From contig NZ_AOLJ01000022.1 in assembly GCF_000336775.1 (NCBI RefSeq), positions 39,796 to 103,795 of the forward strand: a stretch of 64,000 nucleotides of DNA, written 5' to 3'. The translations under genes and the position numbers were made by a program. The notes under the pieces were generated by a model that was not told where the DNA came from, did no database searches, and saw nothing but the letters and a program-made list of their open reading frames with translations. Position 1 is the stretch's first letter. Every line of letters starts with the position of its first letter. Of the stretch, positions 7,570-18,569 are shown piece after piece. This DNA comes from Haloferax gibbonsii ATCC 33959. Its GTDB lineage: Archaea > Halobacteriota > Halobacteria > Halobacteriales > Haloferacaceae.

Positions 7570-7658
7570 GTCCGTCGATTGGGCCGCGAGGGTAAAAGCG
7601 CCCTCGCCGCGGCGGCGACGAGAGAATCAGAAAATCGGTCTCGGTGGTCGGTTGCCGC

Positions 7659-8945
<1,287 letters not shown>

Positions 8946-9122
8946 GGTCGCATACCCTGCGCACGGGAGTGTAAAGATTGCTCTTTATCGGCGACGAAAT
9001 GGGCACGATTGTGGTTATGCACGGTCGCGAACGAACGGGACTCGCCGTCCGACCCGCTCCCCGAGTCGGCCGCGTCGGCCGTCTCCACGCCGCTTTAGTT
9101 CCCGGAGCGCCGACTGCGACGC

Positions 9123-11252
9123 ATGTCCGAACCGGTGGGACGCAACCGACTCGACGAGGAGCAGAGCCCGTACCTCCGCCAGCACGCCGACAACCCGGTC
9201 AACTGGCAACCGTGGGACGAGACGGCGCTCGACGCCGCCCGCGAGGCGGACAAGCCCATCTTCCTCTCGGTCGGCTACTCGGCGTGCCACTGGTGTCACG
9301 TCATGGCCGACGAGAGCTTCTCGGACCCAGACATCGCCGAGGTGCTCAACGAGCACTTCGTCCCCGTGAAAGTCGACCGCGAGGAGCGCCCCGACCTCGA
9401 CCGCATCTACCAGACCATCTGTCAGCTCGTCACCGGCGGCGGCGGCTGGCCGCTTTCCGTCTGGCTCACGCCCGAGGGCAAGCCCTTCTTCGTCGGCACC
9501 TACTTCCCGCCGGAACCCCGCCGCGGCGCGCCCGGATTCCGCGACCTCGTCGAGAGCTTCGCCGAGTCGTGGCGGACCGACCGCGACGAGATAGAAAACC
9601 GCGCCGAGCAGTGGACGAGCGCCATCACCGACCGACTGGAGGAGACGCCCGACGTACCCGGCGAAGCCCCCGGTTCGGACGTCCTCGACAGCACTGTGCA
9701 GGCGGCTCTCCGCGGGGCTGACCGCGACCACGGCGGCTTCGGCGGCGACGGGCCGAAGTTCCCCCAACCCGGTCGCATCGACGCTCTGCTCCGCGGCTAC
9801 GCGGTCACCGGTCGCCGCGAGGCGCTCGACGTGGCGCGGCAAAGTCTCGACGCGATGGCCAACGGCGGCCTCCGCGACCACCTCGGCGGCGGCTTCCACC
9901 GCTACTGCGTCGACCGCGAGTGGACCGTCCCGCACTTCGAGAAGATGCTGTACGACCAGGCCGGCCTCGCCTCGCGGTACCTCGACGCCGCCCGACTCAC
10001 CGGCAACGAGTCCTATGCGACCGTCGCCGCCGAGACGTTCGAGTTCGTCCGACGGGAACTCACCCACGACGACGGCGGCTTCTTCGCCACCCTCGACGCC
10101 CAGTCCGGCGGCGAGGAGGGCACCTTCTACGTCTGGACGCCCGACGACGTGCGCGACCTCCTCCCCGAACTCGACGCCGATCTCTTCTGCGACCGCTACG
10201 GCGTCACGCCCGGCGGCAACTTCGAGCGCAAGACGACCGTCCTGAACGTCTCGGCGACGACCGCCGAACTCGCGGAGGAGTACGAGCTCGACGAATCCGA
10301 GGTGGAAGACCGCCTCGAAAAGGCCCGGAAAGCCCTGTTCGCCGCCCGCGAGGGGCGCGAGCGCCCCGCCCGCGACGAGAAGGTCCTCGCCGGCTGGAAC
10401 GGCCTGATGATTTCGGCGTTCGCGCAGGGGTCTGTCGTCCTCGAAGACGACTCGCTCGCTTCCGACGCCCGCCGGGCCCTCGACTTCGTGCGCGAGCGCC
10501 TCTGGGACGACGAGACCGAGACGCTCTCGCGGCGCGTGATGAACGGCGAGGTGAAAGGCGACGGCTACCTCGAAGACTACGCCTTCCTCGCGCGCGGCGC
10601 GTTCGACCTCTATCAGGCGACCGGCGACCTCGCCCCGCTCTCGTTCGCGCTCGACCTCGCGCGGGCGACCCGCCGCGAGTTCTACGACGCCGACGCGGGC
10701 ACGCTCTACTTCACCCCCGAGAGCGGCGAATCGCTCGTCACCCGGCCGCAGGAGCCGACCGACCAGTCCACGCCGTCGAGCCTCGGCGTCGCCACGTCGC
10801 TGTTCTTGGACCTCGAACAGTTCGCGCCGGACGCCGACTTCGGCGGCGTCGCGGACGCGGTCCTCGGGTCGTTCGCCAACCGCGTCCGCGGCAGCCCGCT
10901 CGAACACGTCTCGCTCGCGCTCGCCGCCGAGAAGGCCGCCAGCGGCGTCCCCGAACTCACCATCGCGGCCGACGAGGTGCCCGACGAGTGGCGCGAGACG
11001 CTCGCCTCGCGGTACCTCCCCGGCCTCGTCGTCTCCCGCCGCCCCGGCACCGACGAGGAACTCGACGCGTGGCTTGACGAGCTCGGACTGGACGAGGCCC
11101 CGCCAATCTGGGCCGGCCGCGAGGCGGCCGACGGCGAACCGACCGTCTACGCCTGCGAGAACTTCACCTGCTCCGCGCCGACCCACGACCTCGACGAGGC
11201 GCTGGCGTGGTTCACGGCGGGCGAACCCGCAGGCGCGGGCAACGACAACTAA
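9123..11252 (+). CDS. DUF255 / YyaL-type thioredoxin-fold protein (SPATA20 family)
   Basis: A 709-residue protein of the YyaL/spermatogenesis-associated 20 family. The N-terminal ~170 residues form a thioredoxin-like domain with NRLDEEQSPYLRQHADNPV and the CxxC site CHWCH (Cys55, Cys58). The remainder is an (alpha/alpha)6-barrel-like region with FHRYCVDREWTVPHFEKMLY (near residue 260) and KVLAGWNGLMISA (near residue 420). The fold resembles N-acylglucosamine epimerases. No enzymatic activity is firmly assigned; a role in redox or carbohydrate handling is usually suggested. It is cytoplasmic, of full length and transcribed alone. Confidence 0.85.
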   Translation: MSEPVGRNRLDEEQSPYLRQHADNPVNWQPWDETALDAAREADKPIFLSVGYSACHWCHVMADESFSDPDIAEVLNEHFVPVKVDREERPDLDRIYQTICQLVTGGGGWPLSVWLTPEGKPFFVGTYFPPEPRRGAPGFRDLVESFAESWRTDRDEIENRAEQWTSAITDRLEETPDVPGEAPGSDVLDSTVQAALRGADRDHGGFGGDGPKFPQPGRIDALLRGYAVTGRREALDVARQSLDAMANGGLRDHLGGGFHRYCVDREWTVPHFEKMLYDQAGLASRYLDAARLTGNESYATVAAETFEFVRRELTHDDGGFFATLDAQSGGEEGTFYVWTPDDVRDLLPELDADLFCDRYGVTPGGNFERKTTVLNVSATTAELAEEYELDESEVEDRLEKARKALFAAREGRERPARDEKVLAGWNGLMISAFAQGSVVLEDDSLASDARRALDFVRERLWDDETETLSRRVMNGEVKGDGYLEDYAFLARGAFDLYQATGDLAPLSFALDLARATRREFYDADAGTLYFTPESGESLVTRPQEPTDQSTPSSLGVATSLFLDLEQFAPDADFGGVADAVLGSFANRVRGSPLEHVSLALAAEKAASGVPELTIAADEVPDEWRETLASRYLPGLVVSRRPGTDEELDAWLDELGLDEAPPIWAGREAADGEPTVYACENFTCSAPTHDLDEALAWFTAGEPAGAGNDN

Positions 11253-11266
11253 GCAGGTCCGCCGAC

Positions 11267-12037
11267 TCAGAGCCGCGTCCCGTCGTACCGCCACCGCAAC
11301 GACCGCACCGTGTTTGCGACTCGTTCGGCGCGCTCGCGGGTCACGCACGGGACGACTTTCTCACCCGTCGGCGTGTCGAAGACGAGCGTCGTTCCGTCGA
11401 CGACGTCGAGACCCCGCGCCGAGAGCGCGGAACAGTGGGTCCGACTCCGTCGTTCGTCCAGCGTCGATTGCACGATAGCCGTGGTGTCGAAGCGGTAGGC
11501 GTGGTCGTCGGTCTCCCAGCGCTCGTGGACCGTCGACGCCACGAACAGACCGACCCGGTCGGCGAGCAGTTCCTGAACTGACGCCACGGTCCCCTCGGGG
11601 AGCGGCGGCGACTCGCCCCAGAGCATCGACTCGTGGGGAATCGTCGTGAGCAGGTCGTCCCCGCGGTCGTCGAGGAGCGTGAGACGAAACACGAAGTTCT
11701 CCCCGACCATCGTCGTCGCGACGTCGAGAAGCGCGAACAGCGCGTCCTCGCCGTCGCGGTCGAGAGGGAAGACGCGGGTCCCGTCGTCCGGGCGCTCGGG
11801 GTCGAGTGCTTCGACGGTTGTGAGCGCCTCGACACATCGCTCGATGTCGTCTTCTCCGTACGCTCCGTCGAGACAGCTCTCGTCGAGTTCCACCCGAACC
11901 GCGCTTGCGACGGGGACGGCTTCGGAGAACACCGGAACGAGGTCGCGGCGGTAGTCGTCGCTGTCGAGGAGATAGTGCCGCGGTTCGTCACCGTCGTTCG
12001 GGCGCTCACCCGCGTCCCCACCGCGTTTCTCAGGCAT
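11267..12037 (-). CDS. hypothetical haloarchaeal protein
   Basis: A 256-residue acidic cytoplasmic protein without membrane segments. It reads as an alternation of beta-strand and helix (for example FRLTLLDDRGDDLLTTIPHE and GLDVVDGTTLVFDTPTGEKV) and ends with a basic helix RERAERVANTVRSLRWRYDG. I do not recognise the family. The start at 12037 (MPEKRGGDAG) is chosen; an upstream in-frame ATG at 12076 would add 13 residues. It converges with the DUF255 gene, leaving 14 nt between the stops, and lies 106 nt downstream of the thioredoxin gene on the same strand. Confidence 0.6.
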   Translation of the reverse strand: MPEKRGGDAGERPNDGDEPRHYLLDSDDYRRDLVPVFSEAVPVASAVRVELDESCLDGAYGEDDIERCVEALTTVEALDPERPDDGTRVFPLDRDGEDALFALLDVATTMVGENFVFRLTLLDDRGDDLLTTIPHESMLWGESPPLPEGTVASVQELLADRVGLFVASTVHERWETDDHAYRFDTTAIVQSTLDERRSRTHCSALSARGLDVVDGTTLVFDTPTGEKVVPCVTRERAERVANTVRSLRWRYDGTRL

Positions 12038-12143
12038 CTTCCGACTCCCGCGACAACTGCGCTCGTCGCATCGCATCGCCGTACCCACGGGTGTCGTATC
12101 ACGGTTTCGGCGGGTCAAGAGAACAGAGAATTCGAACCGACGC

Positions 12144-12524
12144 TCAGTTCGAGAGCCGCTCTGCGAGGTAGGCCGCAATCGGAACGTCTTCTTCCTCCAC
12201 GAAGCGGGCGACCTCTTCGCCGTCGAGTTCGACGACGACCGTCGGGATGAGTTCGATGTCGTACGCCTCGACGAGCGGGCCGACCTTCGAGCCGTCGTCG
12301 GCCTTCTCGACGGGGTAGTGGTCGATTCGCTCGGCGGGGACGCCGGCGGCGTCGAGGGCCGCCGCGAAGTCGGGAAGCTGTCCGCGGCAGTCGCCGCACC
12401 AGTCGCCGCCCCAGACTTTGAACGTGTAGTCTTCGGCCGCGAGGGCGTCGACCACGTCGGGGTAGGACGCCGCGTCCCACGCGGGGTTCGGTTGCATCGT
12501 TTCGAGCGTCTCGGCTTCGGCCAT
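12144..12524 (-). CDS. thioredoxin-family protein
   Basis: A 126-residue soluble thioredoxin fold with redox site WCGDC (Cys43, Cys46) in GGDWCGDCRGQLPDF and the cis-proline region ELIPTVVVE (Pro near residue 93). The order of motifs and length fit a small thiol-disulfide oxidoreductase. There is no signal peptide, so it should act in the cytoplasm. A cysteine synthase is encoded divergently 128 nt away, and the DUF255 protein nearby also carries CxxC, so a thiol theme is visible but untested. Confidence 0.8.
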   Translation of the reverse strand: MAEAETLETMQPNPAWDAASYPDVVDALAAEDYTFKVWGGDWCGDCRGQLPDFAAALDAAGVPAERIDHYPVEKADDGSKVGPLVEAYDIELIPTVVVELDGEEVARFVEEEDVPIAAYLAERLSN

Positions 12525-12652
12525 GGGAGGGCGTACCGGCCGCGCGGATTTAACGGGTGCGCTCGCGGCGGGGCTCGCCGTCCGCCCCGAGACGGTGGCC
12601 GTATCGTCCGCCTCCGCCAGTCGTTTAGTGTCGCACCGTCAACGGAGGGTCG

Positions 12653-13573
12653 ATGGACGACAGTATCCTCGACGCTATCGGGTCGCCGCTGGTCCGCGTC
12701 GACTCCCCCGAGGGGTCGACAATCGCGGCGAAGATAGAGTCGAAGAACCCGGGGGGGTCGGCGAAGGACCGCCCCGCGCTGGCGATGGTCGAGGCGGCCG
12801 AGGAGGCGGGCGACATCTCGCCGGGCGACCACCTCGTCGAACCCACGTCCGGGAACACCGGTATCGGACTCGCGGTCGTCGCGGCGGCGAAGGGCTACGA
12901 CCTGACTATCGTCATGCCGGACTCGATGTCGCCCGAGCGCCGCGAAATCATGCGCGCCTACGGGGCGACCATCGAACTCGTCGAGGGCGACATCTCCGCC
13001 GCGAAAGAGCGCGCCGACGAACTCGAAGCCGAGGGCATGTACCAACTCCGGCAGTTCGAGAACCCCGCGAACCCGGAGGCGCACTACCGGACGACCGCCG
13101 AGGAGATTCTCGAACAGGTGGGCGACCGCCGCATCGACGCCCTCGTCGCCGGCATCGGCACCGGCGGCACGATTTCGGGCAACGGCCGCCGCCTCGTCGA
13201 GGAGTTCCCCTCGATGCGCGTCGTCGGCGTCGAACCCGCCGAGAGCGCCGTCCTCTCGGGCCACGAGGTCGGCAACAACGACTTCCAGGGGATGGGGCCG
13301 GGCTTCGTCAGCCCCAACCTCGACACCGACCTCATCGACGACGTGGAAATCGTCGAACTCGCGGACGCCGAGGCCGAGTGTCGTCGCCTCGCCCGCGAGG
13401 AAGGCATCCTCGTCGGGCAATCGTCGGGCGCGTCGCTCCTCGCGGCCAAGCGCGTCGCCGAGCGACTCGCCGACCCCGACGCGGACGAGGAAGACCGACC
13501 GCTCGTCGTGACGGTCTTCTGGGACTCCGGCGAGCGCTACATGTCCACCGGGATGTTCGACGCCGAGGAATAG
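12653..13573 (+). CDS. cysK: cysteine synthase / PLP-dependent beta-family lyase
   Basis: O-acetylserine (or O-phosphoserine) sulfhydrylase family enzyme making cysteine from an activated serine and sulfide. The PLP lysine is Lys38 in NPGGSAKDR, the substrate loop is TSGNTGIG (about residues 65-72), and the phosphate-binding loop is GIGTGGTISG (about 165-174). The length of 306 residues is usual for CysK. A cystathionine beta-synthase-like specificity cannot be excluded by eye. It is transcribed alone and converges with the next minus-strand gene. Confidence 0.85.
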   Translation: MDDSILDAIGSPLVRVDSPEGSTIAAKIESKNPGGSAKDRPALAMVEAAEEAGDISPGDHLVEPTSGNTGIGLAVVAAAKGYDLTIVMPDSMSPERREIMRAYGATIELVEGDISAAKERADELEAEGMYQLRQFENPANPEAHYRTTAEEILEQVGDRRIDALVAGIGTGGTISGNGRRLVEEFPSMRVVGVEPAESAVLSGHEVGNNDFQGMGPGFVSPNLDTDLIDDVEIVELADAEAECRRLAREEGILVGQSSGASLLAAKRVAERLADPDADEEDRPLVVTVFWDSGERYMSTGMFDAEE

Positions 13574-13594
13574 CGGTCTCTCGACGGCCGGCTC

Positions 13595-14047
13595 TCACCG
13601 ACCGAACTCGTCTTCCGCGACTCTGACGACGAGCGTTCGCTCCACGTCTCTGAGGTCGTAGTCGGGGACCGAGCCGTCGACGCGCGTCACGTACATCGGC
13701 TCGACGAGGCGGCCGTCTTCGACGCCGTAGATGGCGAGGTGGTCGCCGGTGTCTTCCGGCTGGACCGCCCCGTCTCGAATCTGTCGGGCGAGGTCGCGAG
13801 AGAGCCACTCGTCGGGCGAGACGGAGGGCTCGCGGACCAGCGAGAAGTCGGCGAAACGGACGAGATACCAGTTGAGGTCGTTGAGAAGCGAGACGGCCGC
13901 GCCGAGGCTCACCGTGTCGACCGAAAGCGAGTTGTCGAACGGTTCTGCGATGTCGTAGGTCGAAAGCGCCGCGCGGGCGGTGTCGCGCGACAGCAGTTCG
14001 TACTGGAGGTGGACGTCCTCCGCGCCGACGATACAGACCTGCGTCAC
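13595..14047 (-). CDS. haloarchaeal conserved protein (DUF5804-like)
   Basis: A 150-residue soluble acidic protein beginning MTQVCIVGAEDVHLQYELLS and ending ERTLVVRVAEDEFGR. It has the look of a small alpha/beta domain followed by a beta-rich C-terminus. I believe it belongs to the haloarchaea-restricted DUF5804 group, from memory and without a search. Function unknown. It lies 42 nt from the small zinc-finger gene upstream on the same strand, and the pair may form a two-gene transcript. Confidence 0.6.
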   Translation of the reverse strand: MTQVCIVGAEDVHLQYELLSRDTARAALSTYDIAEPFDNSLSVDTVSLGAAVSLLNDLNWYLVRFADFSLVREPSVSPDEWLSRDLARQIRDGAVQPEDTGDHLAIYGVEDGRLVEPMYVTRVDGSVPDYDLRDVERTLVVRVAEDEFGR

Positions 14048-14089
14048 GTCGAGAGGGAGGGTCCGGACTCGGTAAAGCGGTTCCGGTAC

Positions 14090-14344
14090 TCAGGCGGTCG
14101 ATTCCCACTCGGCGGCGCAGGACTCGTCGCAGAAGACGACGCGCTCGCGTTCGAGGGTTATCTTACCGGGCTTATCGATGTCCCGCTCGAGGAGGACCTG
14201 GTAGTGGGCTTCGCTCATGTCGACGCGGGCGCGGCAGGCCGCGCACCGCTCGACGGTGTCGCTCCAGTCGGTCCGCGACGCCCGGTGGCTGACGCGCCAC
14301 TCGGGGCCGGGGCGGCCGTGACCGGGATGCGATGTTTTCGACAT
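14090..14344 (-). CDS. small zinc-finger protein
   Basis: An 84-residue protein with two Cys pairs, CAAC (about residues 34-37) and CDESC (about 72-76), spaced to bind one zinc ion in a treble-clef or zinc-ribbon-like fold. The N-terminal 30 residues are basic and polar. Haloarchaea encode many such zinc-finger microproteins, most uncharacterised. The start is the first ATG, and the upstream sequence has an AT-rich patch (14365-14400) suitable for a promoter. Possible roles are nucleic-acid or protein binding; nothing more can be read. Confidence 0.65.
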   Translation of the reverse strand: MSKTSHPGHGRPGPEWRVSHRASRTDWSDTVERCAACRARVDMSEAHYQVLLERDIDKPGKITLERERVVFCDESCAAEWESTA

Positions 14345-14544
14345 GAGAGAACCCTAGCGCTCACGGTAAATAAAGCCATTTTTGTGCAATTGTTCATTCG
14401 AAACGAATCTAAACGTTTGAAGAATCGTGACTATGTTGGTCGTTTGCACGGTTCGTATGTGCGTCGGTACCGCACCTCGGTGGGCCTGACGACGGGCCGC
14501 GCTTCGGGCCTCTCGCCGGCGGCTTCCACCTCGCGCTCCCGCGC

Positions 14545-15720
14545 TCAGTCGCCGTCGGGGGACACGACGACGCGTTCGCGGGCGGCCTCGGCCGCGAGGT
14601 CGAACAGGTCGTCGGGTTCCGCGGCCTCGACGGCCGACAGCGAGGCGTTCGTCTCGGGGAAACTCGGTGCGACGCGCTCGCAACCGACCGGGAGCGTCGA
14701 GTCGTCGTAGGTGCCGAGGTCGCGGGCGGCCGCGACGATATCGGTCTTGTCGCGGGTCAAAAGCGGGCGGTGGACGGGGTAGTCGACCGCGGCCTCGGTG
14801 ACGGCGAGGTTCTCGCCGGTCTGGCTCGACTTCTGACCGAGCGACTCCCCGGTCACGATTGAGTGGGCGTGCTCGTCGGTGGCGACCTCGGCGGCGACGG
14901 CGAGCATCGCGCGCCGAAGCGAGAGCATCCGGGTGTCCTCGACGGTCTCCATCAGTCGCTCGACCACGTCGCCGGCGGGGACGACGTGGACCCGCATGTC
15001 CGCGTTCGGGGCGCGGCGGGCGATGGTCCGCACGGTCTCGATGGCTCGCGCGCGGTGGTCCGCACCGCCGTAGTCGCCCAGGTCGACGTAGACGGGGACG
15101 ATTTCGCAGCCCCGGCGCATCAGCTCCCACGTCGCCACCGGCGAGTCGATGCCGCCGGAGACGAGCGAGACGGCTCGGCCCTGCGTCCCGAGCGGGAGTC
15201 CGCCGGGCCCGTCGAACCGCCGCACGGAGAGATAGGCCGTCTCCTCGCGGCACTCGATTCGGTAGGATCGGTCGGGGTCGTCGAGGTCGACGGGCGCGCC
15301 GGTCGCGTCGACGACGGCGCTCCCGGCCTCGCGTTCGAGGTCGGAACTGGTGAACCCGTGTTGGTCGGCGTCGCCGACGCGGTCGGCGTCGACGGCGAAA
15401 CTCGCCCCGTCGGGGTGGTCGGACGCGAGGGTTCGGCAGGTCGCGACGATGTCGTCGAGGACGGGGTCGCAGGCGACGCAGGGGCGCGCCCAGACGACGC
15501 CCGGCACCTCGGCGCAGGCGGCCGCGACGGCGTCGGCGTCGGCCGCGTCGCGGACGAGCAGGCGGGACCACTCCCGCTCGACGCGGCCCGGAAGCGAGCG
15601 GTCGTCGAGGACCGCCTGGAGGTTCGTCCGCAGTCTGGCCTCCATCTTCGCCCGGACGCTCGAACTCTTCGTGCCCACCTCGCCGTAGCCGACGAGGACG
15701 ACGTGCGCCGTCTGATTCAC
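14545..15720 (-). CDS. thiI: tRNA 4-thiouridine synthase ThiI, rhodanese-less
   Basis: ThiI adenylates U8 of tRNA and inserts sulfur to form 4-thiouridine. The 391-residue protein has an N-terminal ferredoxin-like region, a THUMP domain (about residues 60-170) and a PP-loop pyrophosphatase domain with SGGIDSP (188-194). Ser-Gln-Lys-rich GESLGQKSSQTGEN near residue 295 is typical of the family. The C-terminal rhodanese domain of E. coli ThiI is absent, as in most archaea, so sulfur must come from another donor. The downstream spacer to 14344 is 200 nt and AT-rich in part. Confidence 0.9.
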   Translation of the reverse strand: MNQTAHVVLVGYGEVGTKSSSVRAKMEARLRTNLQAVLDDRSLPGRVEREWSRLLVRDAADADAVAAACAEVPGVVWARPCVACDPVLDDIVATCRTLASDHPDGASFAVDADRVGDADQHGFTSSDLEREAGSAVVDATGAPVDLDDPDRSYRIECREETAYLSVRRFDGPGGLPLGTQGRAVSLVSGGIDSPVATWELMRRGCEIVPVYVDLGDYGGADHRARAIETVRTIARRAPNADMRVHVVPAGDVVERLMETVEDTRMLSLRRAMLAVAAEVATDEHAHSIVTGESLGQKSSQTGENLAVTEAAVDYPVHRPLLTRDKTDIVAAARDLGTYDDSTLPVGCERVAPSFPETNASLSAVEAAEPDDLFDLAAEAARERVVVSPDGD

Positions 15721-15968
15721 GGTCGACGTTCTCCGCGGGAACCCTTCAGCGTCTCGTTTCGCGGGGCGTCCGCGCCCGACTCGACGCGACTCCCTCCGTC
15801 GCTATTAGTGTTATATATCTGTACATAGTACAATTTACTGAACCGTAGACAGACGGCGAAACAATATAAACCGCTTAATAGATTTCACCCCGTTTCCCTC
15901 TCGTACAACCGCCGACCGCCCCGCGGCCGCTCTCGACGAACAACTGCCGCCACCTCGATGCCCACTCG

Positions 15969-18509
15969 ATGCCAATGACCGACGAGTCGCCAGCCGATAT
16001 CGACCTCGCAGCCCCGCAGTACTATCTCAACCGCGAGCTGAGCGAACTGGAGTTCCAGTCCCGCGTGCTCAACGAAGCGCTCGACGACCGGAACCCGCTT
16101 CTCGAACGGGTCCGCTTTCTGTCCATCTTCACGAAGAACTTAGACGAGTTCTTCATGAAGCGCGTCGGCGGGCTGAAACAGCAGATAGACGCCGGCGTGA
16201 CGGAGCGGACGACCGACGGCCGGACGCCCCGCGAGCAGTGGGAGGAGGCCATCGACAAGGCCCGCCCCATGTTCGAGCGACAGGCGGCGTGCTACCGCGA
16301 GGAGATTCGGCCGGCGCTCGCCGACGCGGGAATCCGCGTCTGCGACTACGACGAGCTGACGCCCGACCAGCGGGCGGAGATGCGCGACTACTTCGAACTC
16401 TCGGTGTTGCCGACGCTCACCCCGCTGTCGTTCGACCCGGCGCACCCCTTCCCGTTCATCTCGAACCTCTCGCTTTCGCTCGCGGTCGTCACCCGCGACG
16501 ACGACGGCGACCAGACGTTCACGCGCGTGAAGATTCCGCAGAACCGCCCGCGACTCGTCGAAGTCGAGACCGACGGCGACGAGCTTCGGTACGTCCTCTT
16601 AGAGGAGGTCATCCGCGCCAACCTCGACCTCCTGTTCCCGAACGTCGAGGTCGTCGACACCGCGGTGTTCAAGCTGACCCGGAACGCCGAGGTTCGCCGG
16701 AACGAGGAGGTCGCGGAGGATCTCATCGACATGATTGAGGAGGTGCTCGAACAGCGCCGCTTCGCCACCGTCGTCCGCCTCGAAATCGAGGCCGACGCGC
16801 CCGAGGCGGCGCGGGACCTCCTCGTCGAGCAGTTGGACCTCGCCGACCGCGAGGTGTTCGAACTCCGCGGACCGCTCGACTACCGCGAGCTGATGGACCT
16901 CACGGACCTCGACCGGCCGGACCTCTCGCTGGAGTCGTGGACGCCGCAGCCGCACCCGCGGTTTTCGGACCTCGACGCGACCGACGCGGGCATCGGCTCG
17001 GGCGCGTCTCCCCCCGAGACAGCCGCCGAGGACGGCGACACCATCTTCGACGAGATTCGCCGTAAGGACGTGCTGTTGCACCACCCGTACCACTCGTTCG
17101 GCGACACCGTCCAGGAGTTCCTCGACGAGGCCGCCAACGACCCCAACGTGCTGGCCATCAAGGCCGCCATCTACCGGACGGCGTCGGACTCGAAAATCAT
17201 CGAGGCGCTCATCGACGCCGCCGACAACGGCAAGCAGGTCGCGGCGATGGTCGAACTCAAAGCGCGGTTCGACGAGCAGAACAACCTCGAATGGGTCCGC
17301 CGCCTCGAAGAGGAAGGCATCCACGTCGCCTACGGCACCATCGGGCTGAAGACGCACACGAAGACCGCGCTCGTCGTCCGCGAGGAGGAAGACGGCGTCC
17401 GCCTCTACTCCCACGTCGCCACGGGGAACTACCACTCCGGGACCGCGAAGGGCTACGTCGACCTCGGCGTCCTCACCGCCGACCGCGACATCGGGCAGGA
17501 CCTCGTGAAGGTGTTCAACTTCTTCACCGGCCCCTCGCTGGACGAGGAGTTCCGGAAGCTCCTCATCGCGCCCGTGACGATGCGAAACGAGTTCACGAAG
17601 TGCATCCGCCGGGAGGCCGAACACGCCCGCGCCGGCCGCGACGCCCGCATCGTCGCCAAGATGAACGCGCTCGAAGACCCCGGTATCGTCGAGGAACTGT
17701 ACGAGGCCTCGATGGCCGGCGTCGACATCGACCTGCTCGTCCGCGACATCTGTCGGCTCCGCCCCGGTCTGGAGGGCGTCTCGGAGACCGTCACGGTCCG
17801 GAGCGTCGTCGACCGCTTTCTCGAACACTCCCGCATCTTCTACTTCGAGAACGCGGGCGACCCCGACTACTACATCGGCTCCGCGGACTGGATGACCCGC
17901 AACCTCGACAAGCGCGTCGAGGCCGTCGCGCCCGTCGAGGACACCGACATCCGCGAACAGTTGCGGTTCATCCTCGAACTCGGTTTCGCGGACAACCGGA
18001 AGGCGTGGGAGATGAACGCCGACGGCACCTACGACCAGCGCGACCCGGGCGACGGCCACGAGATTAGCATGCAGCGAATCCTGATGGAACAGACGCTCGG
18101 CGGGTCGAACACTCCCGGCGTCCACCGGGGTATCTCGGCGTCGCACCCCGACGTGCCCGAGACGCTCCTCGTGGAGTCCGACCCGTCCGTGATGGCTCCC
18201 CGAGACGGCGCGGCGACTGCGGATGCGGACGAGGGCGAGGATAAGGCCGAAGCCGGGGACGAGAGCGACATCGAAGCCGTCGCCGGCGCCGCCACCGAAT
18301 CCGCAACCGAACCCACCGTTGAGGCGGGCACGGGCGCGCCGAAGAACGGCGACCCGCAGCACGTCCTCGACGACTTCCCCGAGAAGTGGTACGTGCCGAG
18401 CAGTCGGCACTACGAGTACGCGGTTCGGACGCCGGACGGCGACCGCGACTACCGGAAGACGGCCGAGGCGGCCGCGCGACTGGTCGAAAAGTACTACGGC
18501 GAGGAATAA
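15969..18509 (+). CDS. ppk1: polyphosphate kinase 1
   Basis: PPK1 reversibly transfers the gamma-phosphate of ATP onto polyphosphate. Of 846 residues, the start has the PPK N-terminal domain (NRELSELEFQSRVLNEALD), the middle domain runs to ~340, and the two phospholipase-D-like catalytic domains follow. The conserved HVATGNYH block (about residues 482-489) holds the histidine region that is autophosphorylated, and KTHTKTALVVR precedes it. Unusual is an acidic, Ala/Glu/Asp-rich insert (about residues 737-790) before a conserved C-terminal segment YAVRTPDGDRDYRKTAEAAA. The 5' region 15800-15950 is AT-rich and carries TATA-like TTATATATC. Confidence 0.92.
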   Translation: MPMTDESPADIDLAAPQYYLNRELSELEFQSRVLNEALDDRNPLLERVRFLSIFTKNLDEFFMKRVGGLKQQIDAGVTERTTDGRTPREQWEEAIDKARPMFERQAACYREEIRPALADAGIRVCDYDELTPDQRAEMRDYFELSVLPTLTPLSFDPAHPFPFISNLSLSLAVVTRDDDGDQTFTRVKIPQNRPRLVEVETDGDELRYVLLEEVIRANLDLLFPNVEVVDTAVFKLTRNAEVRRNEEVAEDLIDMIEEVLEQRRFATVVRLEIEADAPEAARDLLVEQLDLADREVFELRGPLDYRELMDLTDLDRPDLSLESWTPQPHPRFSDLDATDAGIGSGASPPETAAEDGDTIFDEIRRKDVLLHHPYHSFGDTVQEFLDEAANDPNVLAIKAAIYRTASDSKIIEALIDAADNGKQVAAMVELKARFDEQNNLEWVRRLEEEGIHVAYGTIGLKTHTKTALVVREEEDGVRLYSHVATGNYHSGTAKGYVDLGVLTADRDIGQDLVKVFNFFTGPSLDEEFRKLLIAPVTMRNEFTKCIRREAEHARAGRDARIVAKMNALEDPGIVEELYEASMAGVDIDLLVRDICRLRPGLEGVSETVTVRSVVDRFLEHSRIFYFENAGDPDYYIGSADWMTRNLDKRVEAVAPVEDTDIREQLRFILELGFADNRKAWEMNADGTYDQRDPGDGHEISMQRILMEQTLGGSNTPGVHRGISASHPDVPETLLVESDPSVMAPRDGAATADADEGEDKAEAGDESDIEAVAGAATESATEPTVEAGTGAPKNGDPQHVLDDFPEKWYVPSSRHYEYAVRTPDGDRDYRKTAEAAARLVEKYYGEE

Positions 18510-18569
18510 TCGCACCGCCCTCGCGGGCGAAGCGGTGTCCTGTTTTCGCGGCCCTGCGAGTCGCGCCGA

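Noticed and set aside
9015..11348. A long open frame antisense to the DUF255 gene
   Set aside because: The sense strand has CxxC and full family motifs; the antisense frame is low in complexity and shows no motif.
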